DNA from: Lachnospiraceae bacterium
Lineage (GTDB): Bacteria; Bacillota; Clostridia; Lachnospirales; Lachnospiraceae
Length of the DNA: 55,937 nucleotides
Direction: 5' to 3'
Assembly: GCA_017619295.1 (NCBI GenBank)
Contig: JAFZSQ010000020.1
Coordinates: 1 to 55,937, forward strand
Under the pieces are notes generated by a model. That model did not search any database, was not told the origin of the DNA, and was given only the letters and a program-made list of their open reading frames with translations. Of this stretch, positions 48,168 through 55,937 are shown in pieces. A program made the position numbers and the translations under genes. Position 1 is the stretch's first letter. Each line of letters starts with the position of its first letter.

Positions 48168-50591
48168 ATGAAGTACGGATTTTTTGATGATGTCAATAAA
48201 GAATACGTAATCACAAGGCCCGATACTCCCTTGCCTTGGATTAACTACCTTGGAAATGAAGGATTCTTTTCTCTTATTTCCAACACTTGCGGCGGTTATT
48301 CTTTTTACAAGGATGCTAAATTAAGAAGAATCACCAGATTCCGTTACAACAACGTTCCTGCGGATGCAGGCGGAAGATGTTTCTACATCAAAGACGGCGA
48401 TACCGTTTTCTCTCCCGCTTTCCTTCCCGCAAAGACTCCTCTCGATTCCTACACATGCCGTCATGGTATGGGTTACTCAGTATTCGAGGGTAAGAAGAAC
48501 GGCGTTACCGCTACTTTAACCTGCTTCGTTCCCCAGGGTAAGAACTGCGAGCTTCAGAAGCTTACAGTTAAGAATGAATCTTCAGAGACCAAGAACCTTA
48601 AGATTTATTCCGCAGTTGAATGGTGCCTTTGGAATGCAGTAGATGACTCCACCAATTTCCAGCGTAACTGGAACATCGGTGAGGTTGAGATTGAAGGAAG
48701 CACCGTTTATCACAAGACAGAATACAGAGAGCGTCGTGATCACTACGCTTTCTATACAGTAAATGCTCCCATTGCAGGTTTTGACACTGACAGAGATTCT
48801 TTCCTTGGTCAGTTCAATTCATGGGATACACCCGACACCGTTAAAGAAGGAACCAACAAAGGAAGCGTTGCTTCCGGATGGGCTCCCATTGCAGCATTAA
48901 GAATCGATGAGACCCTTAAGGCCGGCGAGGAGAAGACCTTCATCTACCAGCTTGGTTACATTGAGAACCCTGTAGAAGAGAAGTTTGAGAAGAAGGGTGT
49001 AATCAACAAGAAACGTGCTCATGCTCTTATGGATGAGTTTAAAACAACTGAGCAGTTTGACAAAGCATTAAAAGACTTAAATGCTTACTGGGATACACTT
49101 CTTGGAAGATTCAATGTTAAGTCTTCCGAAGAGAAGTTAGACAGAATGATCAACATCTGGAACCAGTATCAGTGTATGGTTACTTTCAACCTCTCACGTT
49201 CCGCTTCCTACTACGAGTCAGGTACAGGTCGTGGAATGGGATTCAGAGATTCATGTCAGGATTTACTTGGTTTCATGCATCTTATTCCCGAGAGAGCAAG
49301 AGAGAGAATCATCGATATCGCTTCCATCCAGTTTGAGGATGGTTCCACATATCACCAGTATCAGCCCCTCACAAAGAGAGGTAACGGAGATATCGGTGGC
49401 GGATTCAACGACGATCCCTTGTGGCTTGTGGCTTGTACTGCTGCCTACATCAAAGAGACCGGTGACGCTACAATCCTTGACGAGCCCACTCCTTTCAACA
49501 ATGTTGAAGGTTCAGAGAAGCCTCTCATGGAGCACTTAAGAAGAAGCGTACGTTACATCATGGAGCACAAAGGTCCTCATAATCTTCCTCTTATCGGCCG
49601 TGCCGACTGGAACGATTGCCTTAACCTTAACTGCTTCTCAAATACACCCGGCGAAAGCTTCCAGACCGCATCCAACTTCGAAAGCGGCAAGGCTGAGTCA
49701 GTATTTATTGCCGGTATGTTTGTAAATTACGGTAAGGATTACGCTGATCTTTGCGAGAGATACGGAAGCAAGGAAGAGGCTGCTGAAGTTCGTAAAGCAG
49801 TTGAAGAGTGTGAGAAGGCCGTTATGGAATACGGCTGGGACGGAGAATGGTACAAGAGAGCATTTGATGCTTTCGAGCGTCCCATCGGAAGTAAAGAGAA
49901 CGAAGAAGGTCAGATTTACATCGAGCCCCAAGGTATGTGTACAATGGCTGGTATCGGTGGCGCAGAGGCCGGAAGAAAAGCTCTTAATTCCGTAGAGAAA
50001 TACTTAACAAACGAGTTCGGTGTAGAATTACTTCACCCTTGTTATACAGAATATCATGATTACCTTGGTGAAATCTCCAGCTATCCTCCCGGATACAAAG
50101 AGAACGGTTCAGTATTCTGCCACAACAATTCATGGATCGTTATGGCATATGCTAAGCTCCACGATGGTAACGGAGCATTCAAGTCCTACACAAGACACGC
50201 TCCCGCATACATCGAGGACAAATCCGAGATTCACCGCACAGAGCCCTACGTTTACAGCCAGACTATTGCAGGCCGCGATGCTGCAAACTTTGGTGAAGCT
50301 AAGAACAGCTGGCTCACAGGTACAGCTGCTTGGACATTCGTAGCAGCAAGCCAGGGTATCATCGGTATCCTCCCCGACTACGACGGACTTAAGGTTGAGC
50401 CCAACATTCCCGACTCCATGGACGGATATCATGCAAAGAGACTCTACAGAGGAGTTCTTCATGACATCACCGTTAAGAGAGCTGATGCAAATAACAAAGC
50501 AGGAATGACCGTAGACGGAAAAGCAGTTGAAGGAAACATTGTTCCCTTCGATGGTTCAAAGAAAACTTGCGAAGTCTTTCTTTACATATAA
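48168..50591 (+). CDS. Cellobiose phosphorylase (GH94)
   Basis: 807 residues, normal length for GH94 cellobiose phosphorylase, which splits cellobiose with phosphate into glucose 1-phosphate and glucose in the cytosol. Start region MKYGFFDDVNKEYVITRPDTP with N-terminal beta-sandwich, then (alpha/alpha)6 barrel; catalytic acid Asp483 in GRADWNDCLNLNCF, phosphate-site residues in RGMGFRDSCQDL and TYHQYQPL. No signal peptide. Under a LacI-type operator and monocistronic, followed by a terminator. A cellodextrin or laminaribiose phosphorylase is less likely from the motif pattern. Confidence 0.95.
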   Translation: MKYGFFDDVNKEYVITRPDTPLPWINYLGNEGFFSLISNTCGGYSFYKDAKLRRITRFRYNNVPADAGGRCFYIKDGDTVFSPAFLPAKTPLDSYTCRHGMGYSVFEGKKNGVTATLTCFVPQGKNCELQKLTVKNESSETKNLKIYSAVEWCLWNAVDDSTNFQRNWNIGEVEIEGSTVYHKTEYRERRDHYAFYTVNAPIAGFDTDRDSFLGQFNSWDTPDTVKEGTNKGSVASGWAPIAALRIDETLKAGEEKTFIYQLGYIENPVEEKFEKKGVINKKRAHALMDEFKTTEQFDKALKDLNAYWDTLLGRFNVKSSEEKLDRMINIWNQYQCMVTFNLSRSASYYESGTGRGMGFRDSCQDLLGFMHLIPERARERIIDIASIQFEDGSTYHQYQPLTKRGNGDIGGGFNDDPLWLVACTAAYIKETGDATILDEPTPFNNVEGSEKPLMEHLRRSVRYIMEHKGPHNLPLIGRADWNDCLNLNCFSNTPGESFQTASNFESGKAESVFIAGMFVNYGKDYADLCERYGSKEEAAEVRKAVEECEKAVMEYGWDGEWYKRAFDAFERPIGSKENEEGQIYIEPQGMCTMAGIGGAEAGRKALNSVEKYLTNEFGVELLHPCYTEYHDYLGEISSYPPGYKENGSVFCHNNSWIVMAYAKLHDGNGAFKSYTRHAPAYIEDKSEIHRTEPYVYSQTIAGRDAANFGEAKNSWLTGTAAWTFVAASQGIIGILPDYDGLKVEPNIPDSMDGYHAKRLYRGVLHDITVKRADANNKAGMTVDGKAVEGNIVPFDGSKKTCEVFLYI

Positions 50592-50620
50592 TTCCCTTTA
50601 TATGAAGTTCAAGAGAGAAA

Positions 50621-50648
50621 AAGCATTCCCCCGGGGAGTGCTTTTTTT
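50621..50648 (+). terminator. Terminator of GH94
   Basis: Stem AGCATTCCCC/GGGGAGTGCT with one G-U pair, then T7. Confidence 0.9.
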
Positions 50649-50705
50649 CATTGTTATGTTGATGTATAATCTAATGGAGAACTAAGAATTAAAGAAGGAA
50701 TATCA

Positions 50706-51527
50706 ATGAGCAACAAAAGAATACTTACTTTTCAGGATATATCATGCGTTGGACAGTGCTCCATAACTATTGCGTTACCTGTACTGTCAGCCATGGGAGT
50801 AGAGACCTGCATTTTACCATCCATGATTCTTTCCACCCATACAGGTGGATTTAAGAATGTGGTGAAGAAGGATTTCTCCGATACTCTTCCGGAATTCTGC
50901 AAATCCTGGCAAGATAACAACATCACCTTTGATGCATTGTATACAGGATACCTTGGAAACAGAAAGCACATAGAGACCGTTGAATATATTAAAGCAAACC
51001 TTTTAAATGAAGGAGCCCCCGTTATAGTTGATCCGGTAATGGGTGATAACGGAAAGCTCTACTCGGGATTTGATGATGATTATGTAGCTGCCACAAGAGA
51101 GCTTTGCAGTCATGCGGATATCATACTTCCAAACCTTACAGAGGCATGTTTGCTTTCAAAATTCCCTTACAGAGAGGATTTAACGGAGCAGGATATTTTC
51201 TTTATCCTTATGAAATGTGCACATCTTGGTCCCAAAACCGTAATACTTACAGGTGTAAGCGATGATCCGGAATGCACGGGAGCCTGTGTATACAAGGATG
51301 GATCCATTTTCTATTCCAGAGCAAAGAAATATCCCGGAAGCTTCGCAGGAACCGGCGACCTTTTTGCTTCGGTGTTTACGGGAACCTATCTTAAGACGGA
51401 TGAGATTTTTAAATCTGCCCAGGCTGCAGCGGATTATGTATCAAATACAATAAATGAAACTATTAAGGATCCTACAAATGATTATGGGGTCAGATTCGAA
51501 AAGTTATTAAAGACTTTGGTGGACTAA
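50706..51527 (+). CDS. Pyridoxal/pyridoxamine kinase (PdxY/ThiD-like ribokinase fold)
   Basis: 273 residues. Starts with FQDISCVGQCSITIALPVLSAMG, as in PdxK/PdxY kinases; DPVMGDNGKLYSGF is the anion-hole/substrate region, and SFAGTGDLFASVF holds the catalytic GTGD Asp. It phosphorylates a B6 vitamer (or hydroxymethylpyrimidine) with ATP in the cytosol. The SD AAGGAA is spaced 8 nt. It is followed after 1 nt by an RpiB-like gene, so they are coexpressed. Confidence 0.9.
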   Translation: MSNKRILTFQDISCVGQCSITIALPVLSAMGVETCILPSMILSTHTGGFKNVVKKDFSDTLPEFCKSWQDNNITFDALYTGYLGNRKHIETVEYIKANLLNEGAPVIVDPVMGDNGKLYSGFDDDYVAATRELCSHADIILPNLTEACLLSKFPYREDLTEQDIFFILMKCAHLGPKTVILTGVSDDPECTGACVYKDGSIFYSRAKKYPGSFAGTGDLFASVFTGTYLKTDEIFKSAQAAADYVSNTINETIKDPTNDYGVRFEKLLKTLVD

Positions 51528-51528
51528 T

Positions 51529-52119
51529 ATGAAGATTGGGGTTATTCAGGCAAGTTCCCAGGCGGGAAAGAACGAGTTACTTTATTCCTTAACAAAGAAA
51601 TATTCAAAGGACGCTGAGGTAATCAACTTTGGCTGCTTTCCGAATGATGAAATCAAATACAGCTACATAGATATCGCGGTTTTGATAGGTATGCTTCTTT
51701 CAACCAAGGCTGTTGATTTCGTGGTAACCGGCTGTTCTTCGGGACAGGGAATGATGCTTGCCTGCAACAGCATGCCGGGAGTACTTTGCGGATATGCCCC
51801 GACACCCATGGATGCCTACCTTTTTGCCCAGATTAACGACGGAAATGCAATTTCCTTACCTCTTGGAGAAGAATATACCTGGGCAGGGGAAGAGAATTGT
51901 GAGGAAACAATCGCCAAATTATTTTCAGAGCCTTTTGGAGGCGGTTATCCCAAGAGCGAAGCGGAAAGAAAGCTTAGAGACACAGCCCTTCTTAAAGAAA
52001 TAAGAAGAAACTCACAGGTAGAATACAGAGAGCTATTCGCCACCCTGGATCCTGAAACAAAACGTAAGGTCCTCAGTAAACTGGACGTTATGCAGTATGT
52101 AAATAAAGCACTTAAGTGA
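51529..52119 (+). CDS. RpiB/LacA/LacB-family sugar-phosphate isomerase-like protein
   Basis: 196 residues. N-terminal ~145 residues fit the RpiB fold: MKIGVIQASSQAGKN, EVINFGCFPND and FVVTGCSSGQGMMLACN with a catalytic-type Cys followed by the phosphate-binding GxGxxxACN. The motif GIGxxIAANK of true RpiB reads CSSGQGMMLACN here, so the substrate may differ. A ~50-residue helical C-terminal extension is extra. Pairs with the PdxY-like kinase, a combination I cannot explain. A terminator overlaps its stop. Confidence 0.85.
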   Translation: MKIGVIQASSQAGKNELLYSLTKKYSKDAEVINFGCFPNDEIKYSYIDIAVLIGMLLSTKAVDFVVTGCSSGQGMMLACNSMPGVLCGYAPTPMDAYLFAQINDGNAISLPLGEEYTWAGEENCEETIAKLFSEPFGGGYPKSEAERKLRDTALLKEIRRNSQVEYRELFATLDPETKRKVLSKLDVMQYVNKALK

Positions 52120-52138
52120 TAACCACTTAAGTGCTTTT
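52107..52138. terminator. Bidirectional terminator overlapping a stop codon
   Basis: Stem AGCACTTAAGTG/CACTTAAGTGCT (52107-52118 with 52124-52135) and TTTCT on the plus side. The stem includes the last codons and stop of the RpiB-like gene and it ends 7 bp before the NamZ-like gene end on the other strand. Confidence 0.88.
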
Positions 52139-52144
52139 CTTTAT

Positions 52145-53284
52145 CTATGAATATATTCTGCATTTCTCGGCAATAGCTTCAAATTCTTTTGATTCCTTGG
52201 CCCAGATTTCTTTAAGCTTATCAAGACTAATCTTTCCATTTATATACTCTGTAACGGTTTCATCTCCGGAAAGTGAAGACAGCCTTGCAACATCGGCGTA
52301 CTTAACAAATTCCACATCCTTCGGATATAAATCAAAGAATGTTTTCAAGGTAATAATTGCAGGATAGAGGAAATCAAGCCTGTCGTTTAGAGGAATGAAC
52401 TCCACACCGTAGCAGGTCTTTCCTGCATGCTTGGACCAGAAGGGGGTAAATGCTCTGGGACGAATTGCCACATCCTCACAGTCTATTCTCTTTCGAAGCT
52501 CGGGAATAAACTCATCCATATTTACAAAGGGTGCACCGTAAATCTGGAAGGGAGCTGCCGTTCCTCGACCCTCACTTATATTGGTGGCTTCGAAGAAACA
52601 GCCACCAACATAGCAAAGGTTGGAATTGAAAGTATGAATGGAAGGGGAAGGAAGGTTCCAAAGCTGACCTGTTGCGGTCCACTTCATGTCTTTCTTATAT
52701 CCTTCCATGGGGATGACATTATAATCCAAATCAAGCTTTAAGTAGCTTAAGAAATACTTTCCGAGTTCTCCGGGTGTGAGACCGTATCTTATGGGAAGTT
52801 CATAATCGCCTACAAAACTTGAAAGCTCTTTCTTCATTCTGTTTCCGGCGATTTTCTTACCCAAAGGATTGGGACGATCAAGTACAACAAACTTTATTCC
52901 CTTGGCTGCTGCCGCCTTCATGCAATAAGCCAGAGTATAAATATATGTATAATATCTGAGTCCCACGTCCTGGATATCATAAACAAGAACATCAAGTCCA
53001 TCCAAATCTTCAGATGTGGGCTCTTTTCTGTCTCCATATAATGAAATAATCGGTGTCTTATACTTGGGATGAATGCTGTTGTCTACGGAAGCTCCATCCA
53101 TTGCTCCGTAAAGTCCATGCTCGGGAGTGAAAAGCTTAGCCACCTCATAACCTGCTGCCTTAAAGACGTCCATATCTTCCACAAGCTTACTGCTTACACC
53201 CGAATAGTTGGTAATAAGTCCGATTTTCTTTCCGGCAAGAAGCTTCTTGTACTCACCGATTCTGTCTATTCCAAGTTTAATCAT
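52145..53284 (-). CDS. DUF1343 protein, NamZ-like (exo-beta-N-acetylmuramidase, GH171)
   Basis: 379 residues from the ATG at 53284 with GGAGGAG upstream; the frame is open further but overlaps the YitT gene. Two-domain DUF1343 architecture: Rossmann-like half (KIGLITNYSG, LFTPEHGLYGAMDGASVD, LDVLVYDIQDVGLRYYTYIYTL, VVLDRPNPLG) and C-terminal half (SPSIHTFNSNLCYVGGCFFEATNISEGRGT). Characterised NamZ proteins release terminal MurNAc from muropeptides outside the cell; this one has no signal peptide, so muropeptide recycling inside is suggested. It starts 2 nt after the YitT stop. Confidence 0.9.
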   Translation of the reverse strand: MIKLGIDRIGEYKKLLAGKKIGLITNYSGVSSKLVEDMDVFKAAGYEVAKLFTPEHGLYGAMDGASVDNSIHPKYKTPIISLYGDRKEPTSEDLDGLDVLVYDIQDVGLRYYTYIYTLAYCMKAAAAKGIKFVVLDRPNPLGKKIAGNRMKKELSSFVGDYELPIRYGLTPGELGKYFLSYLKLDLDYNVIPMEGYKKDMKWTATGQLWNLPSPSIHTFNSNLCYVGGCFFEATNISEGRGTAAPFQIYGAPFVNMDEFIPELRKRIDCEDVAIRPRAFTPFWSKHAGKTCYGVEFIPLNDRLDFLYPAIITLKTFFDLYPKDVEFVKYADVARLSSLSGDETVTEYINGKISLDKLKEIWAKESKEFEAIAEKCRIYS

Positions 53285-53286
53285 AA

Positions 53287-54159
53287 TTACTCCTCCGGTC
53301 GTTTGTAGAACTGACCTGAAATTTCTTCCGTTCTTAATGTATTGACAAAAGCTTCGGGATCTACTTTCTTGATAGCCCTTACAACTTTCTTGTATTCTTC
53401 TCTTGATACAACTGAATAAACCACGTTTCTCTCGCAATGTTCATATGAACCTTCACCCTCTATAAGTGTTGCGCCATGGCTTGTGAGATCACTTATGATT
53501 ACGCAGATTTCTTCAGGTTTATTGGTTACGATAAATAAAGTCTCTTTCTGATATCTGGTATATAAGGTATGTAGAATCTGTGTGGATGCATATTGGAAAA
53601 TAATGGAGTAAAGGGCCTTATCCCAACCAAAAAGAAATCCGGCTGTTCCAAGTATTACCACATTTATTCCAAGAATTATATTCCAGGAATCCATACCCTT
53701 CTTATCAGAAAGGAAAATGGCAATAAAATCTGTTCCTCCGGATGTTGCACCCTTTATCAGGCAAATGCTTATGGCGAGACCATTTATCATACCGCCAAAA
53801 ATGCTGACCAACAAAGTATCATATGTAATAGCGTAGGTAGGAAGCATATCAGAAAATACACCGGTCATGATTATCATATAAACCGAGTATGCAGTAAACT
53901 TCTTACCTATATATCTGTATCCGATATAAATGGGGATAGCATTGAGAATAATGATAACAAGAGTATAGGGAAGTTCAACGTTAAACCAAAGCTCCGCTAC
54001 ACGTCTGATAAGTACAGTGATACCGGTTGCTCCGCCGGGGTACAATCCCCCTGCTTCAACAAAGGTATTGATATTTGCAGCCATCAGAAGGGCTGCAAAT
54101 GTTATTACAATAATCTTTCTTAATTTCTGGATTGCGGGATTTACAATTGTCTTTGCCAT
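53287..54159 (-). CDS. YitT-family membrane protein (DUF161 + DUF2179)
   Basis: 290 residues; start set at 54159 although an ATG three codons earlier (54168) is also possible with SD AGAGGG close by. Five hydrophobic helices (~15-190), with GGLYPGGATGITVLI and KGATSGGTDFIAIF as the doubled DUF161 motif, then a soluble DUF2179 domain (LFIVTNKPEEICVIISDLTSHGATLIEGEGSY). Function of YitT proteins is not established. Cotranscribed with the NamZ-like gene. Confidence 0.9.
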   Translation of the reverse strand: MAKTIVNPAIQKLRKIIVITFAALLMAANINTFVEAGGLYPGGATGITVLIRRVAELWFNVELPYTLVIIILNAIPIYIGYRYIGKKFTAYSVYMIIMTGVFSDMLPTYAITYDTLLVSIFGGMINGLAISICLIKGATSGGTDFIAIFLSDKKGMDSWNIILGINVVILGTAGFLFGWDKALYSIIFQYASTQILHTLYTRYQKETLFIVTNKPEEICVIISDLTSHGATLIEGEGSYEHCERNVVYSVVSREEYKKVVRAIKKVDPEAFVNTLRTEEISGQFYKRPEE

Positions 54160-54190
54160 AATAACCATAACCCTCTTACATGCTCTATAA

Positions 54191-54263
54191 TATCATTGTA
54201 TCGAAAAAAAATCCAGCAATTTTTAGTTTCCTTGAAACTTTATGTCAGATTGTATCATTGTAT
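54191..54263. repeat. Two exact TATCATTGTAT direct repeats in a divergent promoter region
   Basis: Copies at 54191-54201 and 54253-54263; the second runs into the palindrome TTGTATACAA (54258-54267). Spacing of 62 bp is close to six helical turns. It lies between yitT and the acyl-CoA synthetase and may bind one regulator of both. Confidence 0.65.
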
Positions 54264-54277
54264 ACAAAGCGAAGTCC

Positions 54278-54306
54278 TTGACTTTTGCGCGTCAACGTGT
54301 TAACTT
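54278..54306 (+). promoter_or_regulatory. Promoter of the acyl-CoA synthetase gene
   Basis: TTGACT at 54278-54283, 17-bp spacer, TAACTT at 54301-54306; the TTGTATACAA palindrome lies 11 bp upstream of the -35. Confidence 0.6.
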
Positions 54307-54366
54307 ATACAAAGACAGTTTATCGCTTTAACGCAAAAAATTGATTATTAAAAGGACGGATTTGAC

Positions 54367-55937
54367 ATGCCTGTTACAGAGTTTCTTGAAAGAAATGCTA
54401 AACTGTATCCCGATGAAATTGCTCTCGTTGAGCTGAATCCGGAGCAGCCTGACACCAGACGTACAACCTGGAAGGAATATGACCTCATTAGACCTACAGG
54501 TTTTGAAGCTTACAGAAGAGAAATCACCTGGAAAGTTTTTGATGAGAAAGCTAACCGTTTTGCCAACCTTCTCCTTGCAAGAGGAATTAAGAAGGGCGAT
54601 AAGGTTGCAATCATCATGTACAACTGCCTTGAGTGGCTTCCTATTTATTTCGGTATTTTAAAGAGCGGCGCCATTGCCGTACCTTTCAACTTCCGATATG
54701 ACGCAGAAGAGATTCTTTACTGTGCAGAGCTGGCCGAAGTAGATATGATCGTTTTTGGCCCCGAGTTCATCGGACGTATGGAAGTTAACGCCGAGAAGTT
54801 AAGCAAAGGTCGTCTTCTTTTATTCGTTGGTGACGGATGTCCCAGCTTTGCAGAAAGCTACAGAGATCAGGTTGCTGACTGCTCAAGTAAATCTCCCAAG
54901 ATTGATATTTCCGAAGATGATTTCGGTGCTATTTATTTCTCATCAGGAACAACAGGCTTCCCCAAAGCCATTTTACATAAACATCAGTCTCTCACACAGG
55001 CTGCAGAAATGGAGCAGAAGCATCACGAGACCGGAAGAGAGGATAACTTCCTTTGTATTCCTCCTCTTTATCACACAGGTGCCAAGTTCCACTGGATGGG
55101 CAGCCTTGTTGCAGGTAGTAAGGCAGTGCTCCTTAAGGGCGCTAAACCTGAAACCATCTTACAGGCTGTATCCAAAGAGCATTGTACGATTGTATGGCTC
55201 CTTGTTCCCTGGGCACAGGATATTCTCGATGCTCTCGACAGAGGAGATTTGAAATTAGAGGATTACGAACTTGATCAGTGGAGATTAATGCACATTGGTG
55301 CACAGCCCGTTCCCCCTTCACTCATTAAGCGTTGGAAGGAGTATTTCCCTCACCATCAGTACGATACAAACTATGGTCTTTCCGAATCCACAGGTCCCGG
55401 TTGTGTACACCTTGGAATGGAAAACACCAACAAGGTTGGTGCCATCGGCGTTCCCGGCTACAGATGGGAATGCAAGATTGTGGATGAAGATGGCAAGGAA
55501 GTGTCCGGTGATAACGTAGGTGAGCTTTGTGTTAAGGGCCCCGGCGTCATGACCTGCTATTATAACGATGAGAAATCCACCAAGGAAGTACTTAAGGACG
55601 GATGGCTCTACACCGGTGATATGGCTATGAGAGATTCCGACGGATTCATCTTCCTGGTAGACCGAAAGAAAGACGTTATCGTATCCGGCGGTGAGAACAT
55701 TTATCCCGTTCAGATTGAAGACTTCATCAGAAAGAATAACAAGGTTAAGGATGTTGCCGTTATCGGTCTTCCCGACAGAAGACTTGGTGAGAAGACAGCA
55801 GCCATCATTGAAATCAAAGAGGGAATGACCTGCACAACCGAAGAAATCGAAGAGTTCTGCATGGATATGGCAAGATATAAGAGACCCAAGGAAATTATCT
55901 TTGCCGAGATTCCCAGAAATGCAACTGGTAAAATAGA
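54367..55937 (+). CDS. AMP-binding acyl-CoA synthetase (partial, runs off window)
   Basis: 523 codons visible; the frame stays open to the window end. Class-I adenylate-forming enzyme that makes an acyl-adenylate then acyl-CoA. Motifs in order: YFSSGTTGFPK (P-loop), NYGLSESTGP (A5), YTGDMAMRDSDGFIFLVDRKKDVI (A7-A8 hinge), SGGENIYPVQIED, and RNATGKI with the catalytic Lys region near the end, so only a few residues are missing. An insert-like N-terminal stretch (LIRPTGFEAYRREITW) replaces the usual direct run into the adenylation core. Medium- or long-chain fatty or aromatic acid substrate cannot be decided. SD AAAGGACGG. Confidence 0.93.
   Translation, partial: MPVTEFLERNAKLYPDEIALVELNPEQPDTRRTTWKEYDLIRPTGFEAYRREITWKVFDEKANRFANLLLARGIKKGDKVAIIMYNCLEWLPIYFGILKSGAIAVPFNFRYDAEEILYCAELAEVDMIVFGPEFIGRMEVNAEKLSKGRLLLFVGDGCPSFAESYRDQVADCSSKSPKIDISEDDFGAIYFSSGTTGFPKAILHKHQSLTQAAEMEQKHHETGREDNFLCIPPLYHTGAKFHWMGSLVAGSKAVLLKGAKPETILQAVSKEHCTIVWLLVPWAQDILDALDRGDLKLEDYELDQWRLMHIGAQPVPPSLIKRWKEYFPHHQYDTNYGLSESTGPGCVHLGMENTNKVGAIGVPGYRWECKIVDEDGKEVSGDNVGELCVKGPGVMTCYYNDEKSTKEVLKDGWLYTGDMAMRDSDGFIFLVDRKKDVIVSGGENIYPVQIEDFIRKNNKVKDVAVIGLPDRRLGEKTAAIIEIKEGMTCTTEEIEEFCMDMARYKRPKEIIFAEIPRNATGKI

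Overview
This window looks like a chromosomal segment of a moderately low-GC, strictly anaerobic, plant-fibre-degrading member of the Lachnospiraceae. Butyrivibrio or Pseudobutyrivibrio is my best guess, but that is an inference from gene content: GH5, GH9, GH31 and GH94 enzymes, a multicomponent sugar ABC importer, M42 peptidase, superoxide reductase and rubrerythrin, a stand-alone glycyl-radical domain, and strong AGGAGG ribosome-binding sites. No 16S rRNA or other decisive marker is present. No insertion sequence, prophage, CRISPR array or cas gene is seen.

Layout. 0-7.5 kb holds housekeeping and hypothetical genes: a membrane metallophosphoesterase, an unassigned TIM-barrel protein, a DNPH1-like nucleotide hydrolase, a lipoprotein amide hydrolase, two tandem glycine tRNAs, a FliD-C-like protein and an M42 peptidase. 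7.6-10.4 kb is a GntR(YtrA-type)/ABC-2 operon behind a promoter with three GTTAGTTA half-sites. 10.4-15.4 kb is a minus-strand operon (MBL hydrolase, ferredoxin-type aldo/keto reductase, YnbB-like PLP protein, PnuC-like transporter, serine hydrolase). pgi follows, and behind it lies a 559-bp gene-free gap with about six imperfect palindromic units, mostly 52 bp in period. This is the strangest structure in the window. 17.6-21.1 kb is a MerR regulator divergent from a sugar symporter and a GH5 enzyme, with a typical MerR-type 19-bp-spacer promoter. 21-22.8 kb is a small minus-strand operon (GNAT, unknown, fRMsr). 22.9-26.2 kb is a GH9 lipoprotein cellulase with an LRR protein and a YjbR-MGMT fusion. 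26.2-30.5 kb is a nickel/cobalt-type ECF transporter followed by MBL, GNAT and Dabb genes. 30.6-34.8 kb is a MoxR-type AAA ATPase/VWA pair and an L,D-transpeptidase. 34.9-37.3 kb is an oxygen-defence cluster (Crp/Fnr regulator, rubrerythrin, thioredoxin, superoxide reductase) divergent from a stand-alone C-terminal piece of pyruvate formate-lyase. 37.4-41.1 kb is a heterodimeric ABC exporter. 41.2-50.6 kb is a beta-glucan/oligosaccharide locus (two permeases, binding protein, GH31, LacI regulator, cellobiose phosphorylase GH94). The end holds a PdxY-like kinase, an RpiB-like protein, a NamZ-like protein, a YitT protein and an acyl-CoA synthetase cut by the window edge.

How the parts fit. Near-identical LacI-type operators (core CTTAAWCGATTWMG) occur at the ABC-importer promoter, at the lacI promoter, at the GH94 promoter and in the gap behind the exporter. 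A perfect TTAATCGATTAA lies before the GH9 gene 18 kb away. Together they suggest one local regulon for outside cellulose cleavage (GH9), uptake (ABC) and intracellular phosphorolysis (GH94) with side-chain trimming (GH31). Separately, TGTAAC-N4-GTTACA palindromes between the superoxide reductase and glycyl-radical genes suggest that the Crp/Fnr protein controls both oxygen detoxification and repair of oxygen-damaged pyruvate formate-lyase. All functional statements rest on reading motifs by eye; no database search was run.
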